This document shows, in pieces, positions 42,501-47,341 of a stretch of 56,544 nucleotides of DNA (within the stretch, counting starts at the first letter, position 1; each line of letters starts with the position of its first letter). The stretch is taken from the IMG/VR virus record IMGVR_UViG_3300030098_005893, positions 1 to 56,544 of that record; one strand, written 5' to 3'. The DNA comes from a virus. The position numbers were made by a program, and so were the translations under genes. A model generated the notes under the pieces. It was not told where the DNA came from. It did no database searches and was given only the letters and a program-made list of their open reading frames with translations.

Positions 42501-43816
42501 CGCTTATAGACGGAACGCGCATAGGATTAGGGGTATTCCGTGTAGCCATGATTCCTTTTGCTAGGGTTTTGGCTAACTTGGTCGTAGTGGCATACGAGCG
42601 CGTTCCCAACCCGATCTCCTTAATGTGGCATGGATACCATGTTGCAAAATACGCGGCAAAGCATCGCGGACTACAAGGGGAGGACAGGATGGATATGGCT
42701 GCCGCCAACTCAATAAGGAAGGTGTCTCGGCAGACCTTGGCCCACATCATAGCGTGGGCGTTGCTAGGAATGTTTGAGGGAGACGATGATGACGGAGAAA
42801 AGCCTATCTTAATAACGGGGTCTATGCCCAAGTTCAGAAAGGGTGCCTCAGCAGAAAGGCGAGCTGCCTACAGGGAGGGGATGGGCCCATATAAGATCCG
42901 AGTAAAGGCTGATGCAAATGTGTATGGAATCCCGGTCGGAAAGATTCTAGGCCTAGAGGAAGACTACACGTTTGACTACGGGAGGATTGATCCCGGCGCT
43001 TTAATTCTAGGAACAACCGTAGACTGGGTCAGAGAGTTCAAAAAGCTGGGGAGAGGTGACACGACGATGTTTGAGGCTGGATATGTGCTTGCCGCAGATA
43101 CAGTAGCGGCCCAATTGACCGACAAAACAATGCTTCGTGGGATGAATGACGCCTTTGGGATGATTTCAGGCCGGGTAACGCCGTATAAATGGACTGCAAG
43201 GAACCTTGCAACAATTCTTGTCCCCAACCTTATTCGGCAACCTATTAGGGATGGGAACCTTTACTATGATGCCACCCTGTCCGTAAGTGACGCTGAGTCC
43301 TTTAAGAGAATGCTTCTTTATGAAATGTTCCCGAATGCAGACAGCAGGATTCTTGGTTTTGATGTCCCATTTAAGAGCAAGTTTGCCCCCGGAGCATCAA
43401 GAGATGCATACGGGGAGCTAATGAAAAGACCCCGTGGGTTTGGTTCATGGATTGCAAAGCAGCAGCCGCACAAGCTGAGATTCTTTGACCAAATGATTAG
43501 GGCCCAGCGAAAAATGGAGCCCTTTAGAGAGGACATTTCCTTGCCCATGCCAATCAGCAATGAGTATGTCTACACCGACGAAGAAACGGGGCTCAAGCAG
43601 AAGCACAAGATGACTCCGTTGCAGTATGACATTGTGCAAAGGGCGTTTCAAAGTATCTGGCAAACAGAGAGGCTCTCTGTTACGAATGCTGACGAAGTAT
43701 CCAAGGCCCGGAGAAGGGCAAGCGATGCCGCTAGGGAAATTGCGTATAAAACACCAGCATTCTTAATCGACGCCAAGCGCGAATTTAATAGGAGAATCGA
43801 GAAGAAAAAGCGATGA
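26114..43816 (+). CDS. 5,900-residue polyvalent protein (candidate polyprotein)
   Basis: One uninterrupted frame of 17.7 kb, about 31 percent of the window. Order seen: PVEN at residue 12; Glu/Lys coiled-coil region (1-460); Gly/Ala hydrophobic segments (about 790-1075); repetitive linker (1261-1320); zincin motif (2194); DUF7178-like (about 2440-2840); kinase-like (2950-3200); ADP-ribosyltransferase-like (3330-3615); GNAT-like (3640-3775); GHKL ATPase (3925-4450); second zinc-site motif (4655); HTH (5048-5095); long C-terminal domain (5150-5900). Six (S/N)LQ(R/K/G) motifs lie between these units. Polyvalent proteins of this type are delivered by phages and conjugative elements to act in the recipient cell. 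The portal ATG overlaps the stop by 4 bases, so a virion-internal protein is likely. Whether it is cleaved is unknown. Confidence 0.9.
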   Translation: MADMEESYKDAPVENPYGNDSMDDFQAGIARHQRNIDALVREQEQRKAERKRLEDARQAEIDRVAGERARRQNEVILQRAKEDGLDDYLVPDSEGVLRSSLTEDQIARHRANKKLEEEEMAKRSLAKEQASRTDPGSLKDQLSQIDVLSEAKRKSEEESLQANRDQIRYLEASVWEEKDQLISGVREKIRASENALKADDEAIDQKAAIEAEILRNQRIAEGFPEDLARDVDGRRTWTAPPAEDDPEAGGKWLDAYNREVEINNSRREQISETEKKAADAYQKRVKELESSFVEWAESGATPKQIAEAKETLQDEWGKATAEYLKERYKFESELKKSEARSKSLDLLRPIVGDYLEDLKGYYRGKEEEAEKAQKQKRDAIADKLKKEYYETFGKIPLDGREYVDPADPVLNEIFKEQQKLIKKGWEGVPDDYEHLGPYAASMGPIGSKEDKIDYAQWRLSELDAAFGRRIEFLMARNSEVIMSLQEILWKMGSTSALPGSPSLLKQMGKYNFDSNLVLESHRFPLYNKEDSPVFDRVEAGVATVPLQIAANISLAFGYGLSRLVGHTARTVKKAAPGTQYKEYRRFDEWLENSGLTHSEAKHGMQEVLKGWKKWGKPNEEMARYRADGVILLNPDLNVLDRGLYKKAIESTDAPSFIKKHYLGEGAQERIRNVYASSIEHQANAAYAGPGGIPMPNEWMKEAYPDNSLSIMDDVEEMANKRAELREQIGTLDESDPALTGLKKEEEELTKNIEMMRDVAKNARAEWRKNTPEYSEQIEEWLRLYGRDKPLAYFTRPARSLALGGGKFLQTITGVGAILEVPGARNATLSLADGIEEQRVARDFAGGAIPVVSAITDVIGEEGPSLVFSLIPGTALGARAAALVRKQVVAGALTKKAASKQVAKAGLRGSAIGAGVQSTGLSWAQYFNDAKRVREEELGRPLTESELNELAKLPAVQGRAVMTGLLTAGTVKAFGFTGTEVVWRKGTNITVRDWWRHVASKANTTPKEAWQKWAGAVKAIAKPGIWEGLEEGTDQVISSLAFDRGISMGEALSGGGKAAIAGLILGSGIGGLMSTQQTGAMAENLSNPDTALEALKDVFGKTDYTQGEVEDAFELINYPANAPSDADAAARKLQAGILANRSLAEAESRAKAAVKLHNTKGEPEAAEAALQKLKEVNAAKGLLKIASGKVNNELDLTSEELEGVNKVVDDYGSPLLREVNGQLVITKAGTNLITEISPDAASELVALNEEARLRQIREASAPKVAETDPKVAKTDPKVAKPKEEAETAPKEAETAPKEAETAPEVAKTDPKVAKPAEAAAKPDVSKIKGAAVEGGRQVIRNSKGEHYSKRASAQIRLDRLIKDKKLPATGFSVVEEEAGKWIIAEDVKGEEAAPSGGKKKWRVTIKGVGEKTRAVEVEAETRTDAIAAAAKEADTAKGETVVVASATQIETDAPATQEAPEEAPEETKEPEPAAHKVAKVEDDAPDAKGRRRFTAYDEKGNLLGSIEYVIKDGVAIIKGLGGGGGSKAKTKIRGGMRPTFDAFLDKHKVVQTGESTDNVSNAGLKFFYDLHKTGEYEFTPVKGTAVESNSMAIRPKGWKGEKGLSALKAFRRVFGGDTASGRKGDLAIHTAGEMIRHPHALIQKKEIAPEAKEAPEEAPEETKETASVRQRLQELNLFNRVVDETEETPLPKGKLYSIDKNGNVILSRKVSSFSKTRQSEISAEIVAERGAAGALSQKEGEFWFSMLPKHEQESIAREARLKHNMGKDASDADVVRYMLAKGMTLKMLETLSRGARKLRKGDEEAHRTVLGYFLRYLRRFADRIRAITTGDSLLARRLQFYEKMAFAFIAEHTNARTLASLGIAIPDSRISDRRDVVLHPNIRKTKDGKYEVTLPGGTKQKFKTLAEAREKNANKYRDQTLNALSIATAALRRGGGLSADELEAKIAIIKKKISTIAAVRPFITKESLWAKFTVVFVDGEYTSLIEEYKKAKPKSERAQKLEDAIAAYLGKLVKLNEDITRDLENATLREKSRGALAASRMVASFAADVADGNLAQTEPMRQARREFLALVGKGPVQERLRKLPELVLRQERITERIAALATEEEAVGGLPLFDDAADPAEMANLKKELGQVTNDIASAHAELDADYAAKVGRLAPRKTQKATTRGISQRVSVPGRGLKSVMGLTREADASTILHEFVHVLQKTPDETNPDQSLWDSALGRKNAAKLRKWAKSVNPAEPEEAEAEAMETYLKEGKGRGLEVAPSLLDAFSRVASAIYGVYGDTMREKGGGYDIPEETVASLDALFADPVIIGNSVTANAAKIRDQVQRFWDGAMPISEEEVILGLPNGAVQVGFKKAKVAKQLIEKNYRAFFGDSAKVVEYEGKFYAGLDINKAFGETERGFGPSLQRTKAKRPNAGNDRFRVGTSRSDSTRRRDTASNIGITTVSDDLLARQMEKFDYDHLPQSIRSERNPQTKREKAIEWMVENILAVHDALPKEVRERAAQWYDGASKLANKLAKKYKYTKVQTAGVIAVLSPQNGWFKNASQAEKVIDIYANHRNEVIDPKIHGEAMELIISKAQAAQSAKKKVVEGETPRQKALRQAYNRRLDEQKRDQRRAIMEGITGYTINQLGRIDSEPQSWALRVLATHYWSSEYNVLSPEGDILWVQRKNPTKAQLRAGEEGSPSTHGWGSAQEIGNAIAILKNGSLENLHRILGNEHKVRSFFNNIVAPNSAMGDVTMDTHAVAAAHLMPWGISAIAVDHNFGGRGIPNSKVAEGVSGLYHLYADAYREAARRRGILPREMQSIAWEGIRLIHPSEQKKPKHLAEATKTWKNNSNARARKIIINRSRSFYPEWFVREQTPRTKKVTKGTKEDGSRLEPSTSRTTGAKRSRRRGRSAPSLQREKELTFPGIQKVADGPSQKVIETSFGTLGKTGEDAYTFLTEVYGTSEAFNEILRDTGFAPGMFTYLYPKVKKAEKDILRDWAEENNLLNDFVGFFHEHAKNGQGGYENFVIHKGKYVEKVYHGDASLLERLHQILWHNYYFPEAAYEVLGFMAKDDDFFIHVRQPALTEDQDGEHLTKEEAKEFSYDINDDVILMGDGQKPTRQGRLVAAMAEMGLVPISNTTFFDPEENVIISDLYRYNFAIELGRPIPFDPALRSGKYGNNKFGGVLLQDSMIQLLKKKNLLADLTSREEVEAGPHHQPESGIDVGEYIEEVTAKHMTEHAPAEHEISLNGQSVSKGRLTGLLGSSKPSLQKAPESYRKLGDPPERTNWKDNETLRREVDDQWLELAKESGHTTVKGEMGVVPDAEIGGEKRKMLAKFTRRLAEMAGLVPSPHLPPTLFHGTMRQFTAFKVRDDHTLVGEDGDMVLSNYWGNGVYLTTSNQDAYHNYARVGPDMRAEAKQRAKEILEAPTVFQSSQLARAGQRGVTREQQAYVIALAELSLDAEGSFVHEVYVQLENPAIIGPDERGVHVRFSPAVDVNHPVLDAVEAVRQNLEEKHDVVAPRMEAMAKLAEILVDSRGASYERVGNFLRDNLLYIAFEKGAMATKVPLDPQEMARRVFAALGHDGIIDRRAGSKFRKMKGVDPDTAHVLVFRPEQVKSADAVTYHPITKEIVLPSQRFDFTSSQINLQGGVDERGARASRSVGVRKALEEIDEVKGWNRNPLNTWEIVTDTGVAFEVLRSKENHIYLKAIATVGERKKGHAGNVLEKLKQIADKHDVGIELYPSAFIERTGERGDELTQKELENFYKKRGFVRQKSAYGGPGSEFFYHKNPLAFNPHINEDPQSAEEAIESLRLANRGEDLSQMDTGMFSEDFEESYYEPWSFEVPGRFLIADSSPEHIADLDRYIGAMEDAAIEYSGSESVDPNFEDYIDLRIRLMQVLSDFLQEPSFSRGFPPTRSGRPSLQRGIDDADADKPSDLQESSTFDIDRMLKLVGKNMYGTNPAGILGKELFQNSVDAVMKKQKEEEAKMPARIEQFVRDEWSKAGVLEDQVESAVENALWRWETDGITPEGFNEYEPTILVHEGGTWFGQEGAVLLKDESGEMFEGKLLSFADNGIGMSPETVWSKFLPAFVSAKGVGEGGGFGIAKLVFLMGPNNVRVSTVNEDAEGRRIMTEVEIKPGAYKRFLNKGKVATPDNMLEPGNETEVVPGLTIKVSYAPEMTSGADTGTAYIMGTPNPNDPNNEQWNYAKNASWNRAVEFIREASELTPHVSLATETHNASIRSQLMGTSTLYEKREAGEKPRIAKGDTWFEIYDGETQRKKTREYVIAAIRRQDLELVERYGNDSRAYKDGLEERSRNLERPAIYEYAGISRWAAEAPLDTEFLRPQDKINNWVVLEDGNIETDLFEMEILAKEGDRQIQSGSIQAKILNRTIYQFDETVSMGVGEEGLVPAGGIAINIRSKVGAGEAGYPFSLDRNNVSQEVKDEINTFMGKLAHIAYTKQRNQWVNRRKNTVLIRRPDKGEEQYGPEAEEFASYAAVKEWGQEPGDYIEVPGEFHFLDLSGTLDEGVVEEFAKDPVIAQIAEDYYEIQGRVLKYLKLRNQHDPDFGRAGFAGFAVGTNAYGLHFPLKYVMDKKFVSDNPTDSPPSLIYHDPLATLQHVIDEHSVGELAEIGGAVLPGKGLQDFKSGAPMAYYTGLYQVFLDEVAGIAVHEALHQSIHSEGVSLARGLTFNAGGLASTLQGFATVQDVLGTTDPDELAKRAKIRTDKLKDYYEQFEQDFDEQEAQAFITGTGAKGYNLRIEGPRGRGKGAYPTGKPDSPDQKQDDGRQKGGKLSLQGLKDAEEGAERAKKRMDRRGKPLRERFRIFRKRDDRTAAGAKVVKGDPSRAKVGETPEVRNAYDVSQEIYNDTYIAQNFPEWMSGAAKVRKTEGDDEIRKKIYESAEKLGQPGTPEFQIASMQVVADDFQRALASGNQTDIDNAMALAHAFQELRSEIARTMTSMRDPFQTPAQRAAYALGQAITQAPPLQVRALQKKHGAKEAGDEIPSQNKEAYKEDLKKMDRNRLDKSKAALVRRGMGVEEIFNSSNEGVAIGTKVDKDALGKLPPKQRKVVEMAREGADPEAIEMATGVSQKGQKRALEKFREVLRPAVESLVQRGFNEGNMQEFASGKPPAGNTKPGTKEDVEKVLSKSFKASIEALSQKGFNINNPTHVMAAFRALDDVDLDYVTRTMGTWYANVFSSKTVLINMLSIPFAGYRAIAERGVESLFNHLLKHPEVSTAPEFKYIAKGLKTYASMAFYQAFMAFDTETAYFNTFAKGETSEGSPYKGETHEEVRGYQMGHILDGFDILIDKYVSLPGIKKKGESLKRPSLVRRAIGEKGATTEFRLGKMGRGVLRFNMGVDEFMRFMVAGSEIGGIAYRMGRSKGLDGDALEEFIHKEMTIPGSSSWIAAANEANISVFTQDLPDFRKGDVPKSIGGVLSAAINGLDQFFKGNEKALRASKEVSKVTESGITKLADVALIDGTRIGLGVFRVAMIPFARVLANLVVVAYERVPNPISLMWHGYHVAKYAAKHRGLQGEDRMDMAAANSIRKVSRQTLAHIIAWALLGMFEGDDDDGEKPILITGSMPKFRKGASAERRAAYREGMGPYKIRVKADANVYGIPVGKILGLEEDYTFDYGRIDPGALILGTTVDWVREFKKLGRGDTTMFEAGYVLAADTVAAQLTDKTMLRGMNDAFGMISGRVTPYKWTARNLATILVPNLIRQPIRDGNLYYDATLSVSDAESFKRMLLYEMFPNADSRILGFDVPFKSKFAPGASRDAYGELMKRPRGFGSWIAKQQPHKLRFFDQMIRAQRKMEPFREDISLPMPISNEYVYTDEETGLKQKHKMTPLQYDIVQRAFQSIWQTERLSVTNADEVSKARRRASDAAREIAYKTPAFLIDAKREFNRRIEKKKR
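28480..29340 (+). other. Giant protein: hydrophobic Gly/Ala-rich segments
   Basis: Residues of about 790-1075 contain several Gly/Ala-rich hydrophobic stretches (LQTITGVGAILEV, VFSLIPGTALGARAA, AAIAGLILGSGIGGL). They could insert in a membrane during DNA entry or pack as a glycine-zipper bundle. The role is inferred. Confidence 0.55.
29895..30060 (+). repeat. Tandem repeat linker in the giant protein
   Basis: Repeats of about 24 bases encode PKVAKTD- and PKEAETA-type units about eight residues long (roughly residues 1261-1320). A second duplicated linker, encoding APEEAPEETKE, occurs near 30480 and 31065. These are probably flexible spacers. Confidence 0.75.
30289..30302. repeat. 14-bp palindrome in the giant gene
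   Basis: TCCCTCCGGAGGGA inside the giant ORF, in a linker, read as APSGGKK. Confidence 0.85.
32590..33040 (+). other. Giant protein: zincin metallopeptidase-like domain
   Basis: HEFVH at residues 2194-2198 (codons from 32693) is a zinc-binding HExxH, and the downstream Glu-rich EAEAEAMETYL can supply the third ligand. It matches zincins found in polyvalent proteins. If active, it could process the giant protein or host targets. Confidence 0.7.
33440..34650 (+). other. Giant protein: DUF7178-like domain
   Basis: IAVLSPQNGWFKNA near 2530, HKVRSFFNNI, DVTMDTHAVAAAH near 2737 and QSIAWEGIRL near 2810 fit a domain also found as stand-alone phage proteins of unknown function. It ends at ARKII just before an SLQ motif. 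Confidence 0.6.
34617..34976 (+). CDS. Possible overlapping ORF inside the giant gene
   Basis: A 119-residue frame, +1 relative to the giant ORF, starts at ATG 34617 with an A/C-rich run before it. Its product has natural-looking Lys/Glu/Leu composition (SENKLQELKRSQKGLKKMGL) and even carries its own LSLQK near the end. The giant frame here is an Arg/Ser/Thr-rich linker. It could be an embedded gene, the trace of a compensated frameshift, or a chance frame. Confidence 0.35.
   Translation: MPEQEKSSSTEVDPSILNGLSENKLQELKRSQKGLKKMGLDWSLPQVALLELKDPEDEDEAPPAFSARRNSPSREFKKLRTAHRKKLSKRASEHLEKRAKMPTLSLQKFTEQAKRLMKS
34970..35720 (+). other. Giant protein: kinase-like domain
   Basis: GYENFVIHKGKYVEKVYHG gives a glycine-loop/strand pair, FFIHVRQPAL a hinge-like segment, and ISDLYRYN (D3136, N3141) a catalytic-loop-like D-x4-N, followed by a possible DFG-like PFDPAL. 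It resembles the protein-kinase-like domains of polyvalent proteins. Confidence 0.55.
36100..36960 (+). other. Giant protein: ADP-ribosyltransferase-like domain
   Basis: LFHGT (H3343) starts the fold; NGVYLTTS (about 3375) and a later HEVYVQLENP, then HDGIID and VLVFRPEQVKS, follow in the order of polyvalent-protein ART domains. It may modify host proteins with NAD. The catalytic Glu cannot be fixed with certainty. Confidence 0.65.
37040..37440 (+). other. Giant protein: GNAT acetyltransferase-like domain
   Basis: IYLKAIATVGERKKGHAGNV (R3700) supplies the R-x2-G-x-A acetyl-CoA loop, followed by IELYPSAF and ELENFYKKRGFV, typical of the GNAT end. A tail of about 130 residues continues to the next SLQ motif. 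Confidence 0.65.
37890..39480 (+). other. Giant protein: GHKL ATPase domain
   Basis: N-box ELFQNSVDA (3953-3961), G1 box DNGIGM (4057) and G2 box GFGIAK (4086) place a Bergerat-fold ATPase in the HSP90/MutL/histidine-kinase class. No kinase dimerisation domain is seen, so ATP-driven remodelling is more likely than signalling. Confidence 0.8.
39850..40330 (+). other. Giant protein: second HExxH zinc site
   Basis: HEALH (4655-4659) followed by a further His at 4663 lies downstream of the GHKL domain. GHKL proteins with a trailing zinc-peptidase-like domain are known, so the two may work as one unit. Activity is unproven. Confidence 0.6.
40263..40448 (+). CDS. Possible frame-shifted coiled-coil segment
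   Basis: A 61-residue +1 frame inside the giant gene. Its last 35 residues (TTLELRDREDAEKELIQLES and on) look like a true coiled coil, while the giant frame opposite is Gly/Arg/Pro/Asp-rich. This suggests either an embedded gene or an ancestral frame changed by two compensating indels. Only the pattern supports it. Confidence 0.3.
   Translation: MSSLSKILTNKRRRHLLLGRVLKDTTLELRDREDAEKELIQLESQIARIRNKMMAVKKEGS
41240..41400 (+). other. Giant protein: HTH (sigma-region-4-like)
   Basis: LPPKQRKVVEMAREG then IEMATGVSQKGQKRALEKFRE (about 5048-5095) fits a tri-helical HTH like sigma region 4 or MerR-type DNA binders. It may contact DNA or RNA polymerase; which is not shown. Confidence 0.5.
41560..43816 (+). 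other. Giant protein: large C-terminal domain
   Basis: About 750 residues, helix-rich with hydrophobic stretches and a basic end (RREFNRRIEKKKR-like). This matches the kind of large domain that ends polyvalent proteins and may anchor them in the virion. The exact family cannot be set from sequence alone. Confidence 0.5.
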
Positions 43817-46065
43817 GTGAAGAAGGACAAGCAGGAGCTATAAGCCAAGTTCAAGCGGTTGCCGAAAAGGTAATTACCGCCCCCAAGCCACCTGTTGATG
43901 CGGGAGAAAAAGAGAAGCCTAAGGTTGTCTTTGAGAGCCCATTGCAACTTACTGCAAGACAGGAAAACCGCCTTATTGAGCATGCCTTGTCAAGGATCTC
44001 GACACTGGAAAACGAGCTTGGACGGGGGTCAACCTCTCAGGCCAGTTGGTATGGACGAGGCTTTGACGACACGGTGAAACAGGCTGCTGGTTCGTTTATG
44101 GGTAAAAGGCAGCTATACGAGATGACTTTCCACAACCAGATAGATTGGAGGGCATACTTGGTCGGGGGCATTTTTGCAGAGTCCAACCTCACTGTTCCCC
44201 TGTCTCGGAGGATCGCTCAGCAGCAGATTTCCCGAGCCGTTAGCTACTTCCTCGGGACGGAGCCATGGTTTGGGGCCTACCCGGTAAGCAAGAGCGACGA
44301 AGAGCCTGCGGACGTAACGGACAAGTATTGCAAGCACAAGGCTAAGCAGGCTGACCTCAAGGGGACAATTATGTCTGCCGTAGAAGGAGCTATCATCAGA
44401 GGAGAGACCGTTTCTAAGACAATTTACCGTCAAGAATGGACTCAATTCAACAAGGAGGCGGCAATTGCGGTGGATTCAGAAGGCGTCCCCTTTGTGGCGG
44501 CAGATGCGGATTACATTTATGAGAGCGACCAATGGGCGCAAGTGGCAGGACAAGAGGGCCAAGTTACCATGGAGGAGGTGAAGCCCATTTGGATTTTAGC
44601 CAGAGATGGCGAAACACGACTTCCGGAAGGGGTCGAAAGCCCTGACATGCTTAGGTTTGAAGTGCAAATAGTTCCAAGGCAAAAAGTCCAGTATCAAGGG
44701 GCAGAGTCGAAGCCTATTTACTACAAGGACTTCTTGGCTCCGCTTGATGCTCCCAGCCTAGACGATGCCGACATATGCGTTCACCTGTATGACAAGCCAG
44801 CAATTGAAATTGCATCACTTTATGTGTCTGCTCTGGATAACGAGGGAGAGACTACCAGAGAAACGGCGGGTAAGATTTTTGAGTCATTGCAAGAGCTTGT
44901 TCGCATTGATGACCACAGAAAAGCATTTGGGACAAAGGAGAGACCGGAACTCGGGGAAAGCCCGGGGCACGAAAAGGTAAACGCTGAAGACGACAACAAG
45001 AAAATAGACACGGGGCTAGAGGGAGAGCCAGTTGTCGAAATTGCCGAGGTTTACATTCATTTTGACGCAGATGAAGACGGAGTTCAGGAGGACATCGTCA
45101 TTATGCTGGATAAGAAAAATCGCAGGCCATTGTTCTATGACTATGTTGCAAACAGGACCCCTGATGGGCGTAGGCCATTTAATGTCACCCGGGTAAACCG
45201 AGTAGAGGGCCGCTGGCACGGGATCGGCACCATGGAGGTGTTCCAGCCATTGCAGGAAGTAGTGGATCTACTGGTCAACAGATGGAACCACTCCCAATCC
45301 CGCTCCGGAAATGTAATCTTCTGGAACCCTGAGCTTACTTTAGAGGGAGAAGAAAACCCTCATTTAGAACTTAACGGGGGTAGGACATACACCCCCAAAG
45401 GAAACATCGACCCGGAGACTATCCTCAAAGTCATTCCGCTGTATGACGTTAAGGGCCGGGAAATCTACAAAGAGATCGAGTTCTTCATGCAGGTTGCAAT
45501 TAACATGAGCGGAGTGTCTCATGTAAATGATGCCGCCATGCTTGGAATGGACACAGCCAAGCTAGCCACCGGGGTCAAGAACATCGAGAGATCCGGGCAG
45601 GAAATGTTCTCGATATACCTAAGTCAGTTGCAAGACGGATTAGAGGACCTGCTCAAGCAGTTCTGCGTATACACCCTAGCTTACCTAGATGTGCGAGAGG
45701 CGTTTTTGTATACAGAGGACGAGGCCGCCCAAATGTTGCAATTTGGGCCCGAAAACGTCGATAAGCAGCTAGATATGGATGTTCGCCTAGAGATGACGAG
45801 ATACAAGAATGAGCAGGAACTTGTTCAGGCGCAACAGGCTAGCGCCAAGGTTATCGAGTTTTATTCCCTTCCCCCAGAATTACAGGTTCGCACTTCCCAG
45901 CTTTACAGGCAGATGCTAAAGGCAATGCAGGTTTCTCATGTGGACGAGATTATCCAGCCCGGCTTTCAGATTCCCCCACAAGGCACTCCCTCCGGGGGGA
46001 GCGGGAATCCTCAGGCCATAAACACGCAGGATAACATGCCCGGACAGCAGCCGCCTGTAGTATGA
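43813..46065 (+). CDS. Portal protein
   Basis: A 750-residue protein in the size class of podovirus portals (P22 gp1/N4-like). The N-terminal wing is helical; the core has long DEPADVTDKY-type charged segments; a basic region and a C-terminal helix-rich part with RLEMTRYKNEQELVQAQQ are typical of portals. It forms the dodecameric ring for DNA entry and exit. It overlaps the giant gene by 4 bases and ends in the ATGA of the next gene. A palindrome variant (45985-46000) is read as TPSGG. Confidence 0.85.
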   Translation: MSEEGQAGAISQVQAVAEKVITAPKPPVDAGEKEKPKVVFESPLQLTARQENRLIEHALSRISTLENELGRGSTSQASWYGRGFDDTVKQAAGSFMGKRQLYEMTFHNQIDWRAYLVGGIFAESNLTVPLSRRIAQQQISRAVSYFLGTEPWFGAYPVSKSDEEPADVTDKYCKHKAKQADLKGTIMSAVEGAIIRGETVSKTIYRQEWTQFNKEAAIAVDSEGVPFVAADADYIYESDQWAQVAGQEGQVTMEEVKPIWILARDGETRLPEGVESPDMLRFEVQIVPRQKVQYQGAESKPIYYKDFLAPLDAPSLDDADICVHLYDKPAIEIASLYVSALDNEGETTRETAGKIFESLQELVRIDDHRKAFGTKERPELGESPGHEKVNAEDDNKKIDTGLEGEPVVEIAEVYIHFDADEDGVQEDIVIMLDKKNRRPLFYDYVANRTPDGRRPFNVTRVNRVEGRWHGIGTMEVFQPLQEVVDLLVNRWNHSQSRSGNVIFWNPELTLEGEENPHLELNGGRTYTPKGNIDPETILKVIPLYDVKGREIYKEIEFFMQVAINMSGVSHVNDAAMLGMDTAKLATGVKNIERSGQEMFSIYLSQLQDGLEDLLKQFCVYTLAYLDVREAFLYTEDEAAQMLQFGPENVDKQLDMDVRLEMTRYKNEQELVQAQQASAKVIEFYSLPPELQVRTSQLYRQMLKAMQVSHVDEIIQPGFQIPPQGTPSGGSGNPQAINTQDNMPGQQPPVV

Positions 46066-46349
46066 GCATTGACAAGGAAAAGCAAGAGTATGACCGGGCC
46101 CAGAAGGTGGGCGAAAGAGTCGAGAGAATGTGCAGGGAAGAGGGGTGGAGTGACCACTTTATCCCTATGATCCAGAAAAGGAGGGATGAGGCGCAGTCTA
46201 TCGTAAACGACCCAGACAGTGATCAGCTAACCACCCAGCTAAACAGAGGGGTCATAAAGGTCTGCGACGAGGTCTTGGGATACAGGGAATACAGCGAGGC
46301 CCGAGCCGGGAAGATTATGAGGTCCGCTGTTGCCGCCAAGATGCGCTAG
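46062..46349 (+). CDS. Small helical protein after portal
   Basis: A 95-residue, charged, helical protein. The start overlaps the portal stop by 4 bases (ATGA), and the stop shares a CTAG with the end of the convergent minus-strand gene. It may be a small head or packaging accessory protein; no family recognised. Confidence 0.6.
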   Translation: MSIDKEKQEYDRAQKVGERVERMCREEGWSDHFIPMIQKRRDEAQSIVNDPDSDQLTTQLNRGVIKVCDEVLGYREYSEARAGKIMRSAVAAKMR

Positions 46350-47341
46350 TCAAAAGCGGTTTCAGTGGACAGGGCAACGGCCCCAATTCCTGACTCTACC
46401 GCGTAGTCCCTGAACCTTTGTCTGGGGGAACACCGGAAACGCACATTGGTGATCCGGAAATCTCCGAGAGATGGATAATCCCACAAAAAGGCTTGGCCAA
46501 GACTCAAGGCGTCAGACCCGGTGGCCTCCCAGCTCCCGCTGCCCATCTTGGTGTATTCATCTGCGCCCTCCACTCTAAACTCTACATCCCAATGGACCTC
46601 CATCATTGGGCTAAACACGCTAGGCCATGGAAGATTTACCCTGTAAACAAATGGCAATGGGTCCCTGTAGCCCTTTTGAATAGTGTAATCCCCTACATAT
46701 GTGGTCCCACCATGGGAGCCGTTCACGTTGACGTTTGCAATTTGCAAAAACTGGGTGTCAGATACAGACGCAACATATGTTGTGGTGCTGCCGATTGAGT
46801 CAAAGGTGGTTTGACTGTGGTTTTCAGTTGCAGGCGTCCCCGATGAGTAGGTGAGGAGCCCGGTCCCATTGGAGGAATATCCTTCTTCCATGTCCTGAAC
46901 CGCGCCTACCACGCCCCAAGTTCCAGACCTTGCCCCATTGGTCTCCGATCCAGAGCTAACTTTGATGGCCTCAGGGTAGGTGGGGTTGTCCAATGTGCCC
47001 AAAGTCCTCATCGCGTCCGGACTAAAGATGTATTGATCATAATCAATCACATCTGTCTTGGTGTGGACAGAGGCCGCCCCCCCAGAGGGAGTCGTAGTAA
47101 CGGTCCCATTATGATGGACTGGGTTTACATAAGTCAGCCAAAGCATACGAAACCCGCTCGGGGGCATGGCGTTGACTATCGAGGGGTCAAACCCCGCCGG
47201 GCTGGCCTGAAAGCCAAGATACAGGCCATTGGTCTGCTCTATGTGAAATTCCGGAGCAGGGCACTCTAACTCCGCACAGCACACGCATTGCTGGTCTGGG
47301 AACTTCTCAGTGCTTGCTCTCCCGTATACTTCGTAAGACAT
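46346..47341 (-). CDS. Virion-like Ser/Thr/Gly-rich protein
   Basis: A 331-residue protein on the opposite strand within the late block. It is rich in Ser, Thr, Gly, Asn and aromatic residues in beta-sandwich style, like head-decoration, fibre or adhesin proteins. A Cys cluster (CVCCAELEC) lies near the start. Expected to be exposed or virion-associated; no family recognised. Start and upstream stop overlap (TGATG), so it forms a pair with the next gene. Confidence 0.6.
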   Translation of the reverse strand: MSYEVYGRASTEKFPDQQCVCCAELECPAPEFHIEQTNGLYLGFQASPAGFDPSIVNAMPPSGFRMLWLTYVNPVHHNGTVTTTPSGGAASVHTKTDVIDYDQYIFSPDAMRTLGTLDNPTYPEAIKVSSGSETNGARSGTWGVVGAVQDMEEGYSSNGTGLLTYSSGTPATENHSQTTFDSIGSTTTYVASVSDTQFLQIANVNVNGSHGGTTYVGDYTIQKGYRDPLPFVYRVNLPWPSVFSPMMEVHWDVEFRVEGADEYTKMGSGSWEATGSDALSLGQAFLWDYPSLGDFRITNVRFRCSPRQRFRDYAVESGIGAVALSTETAFD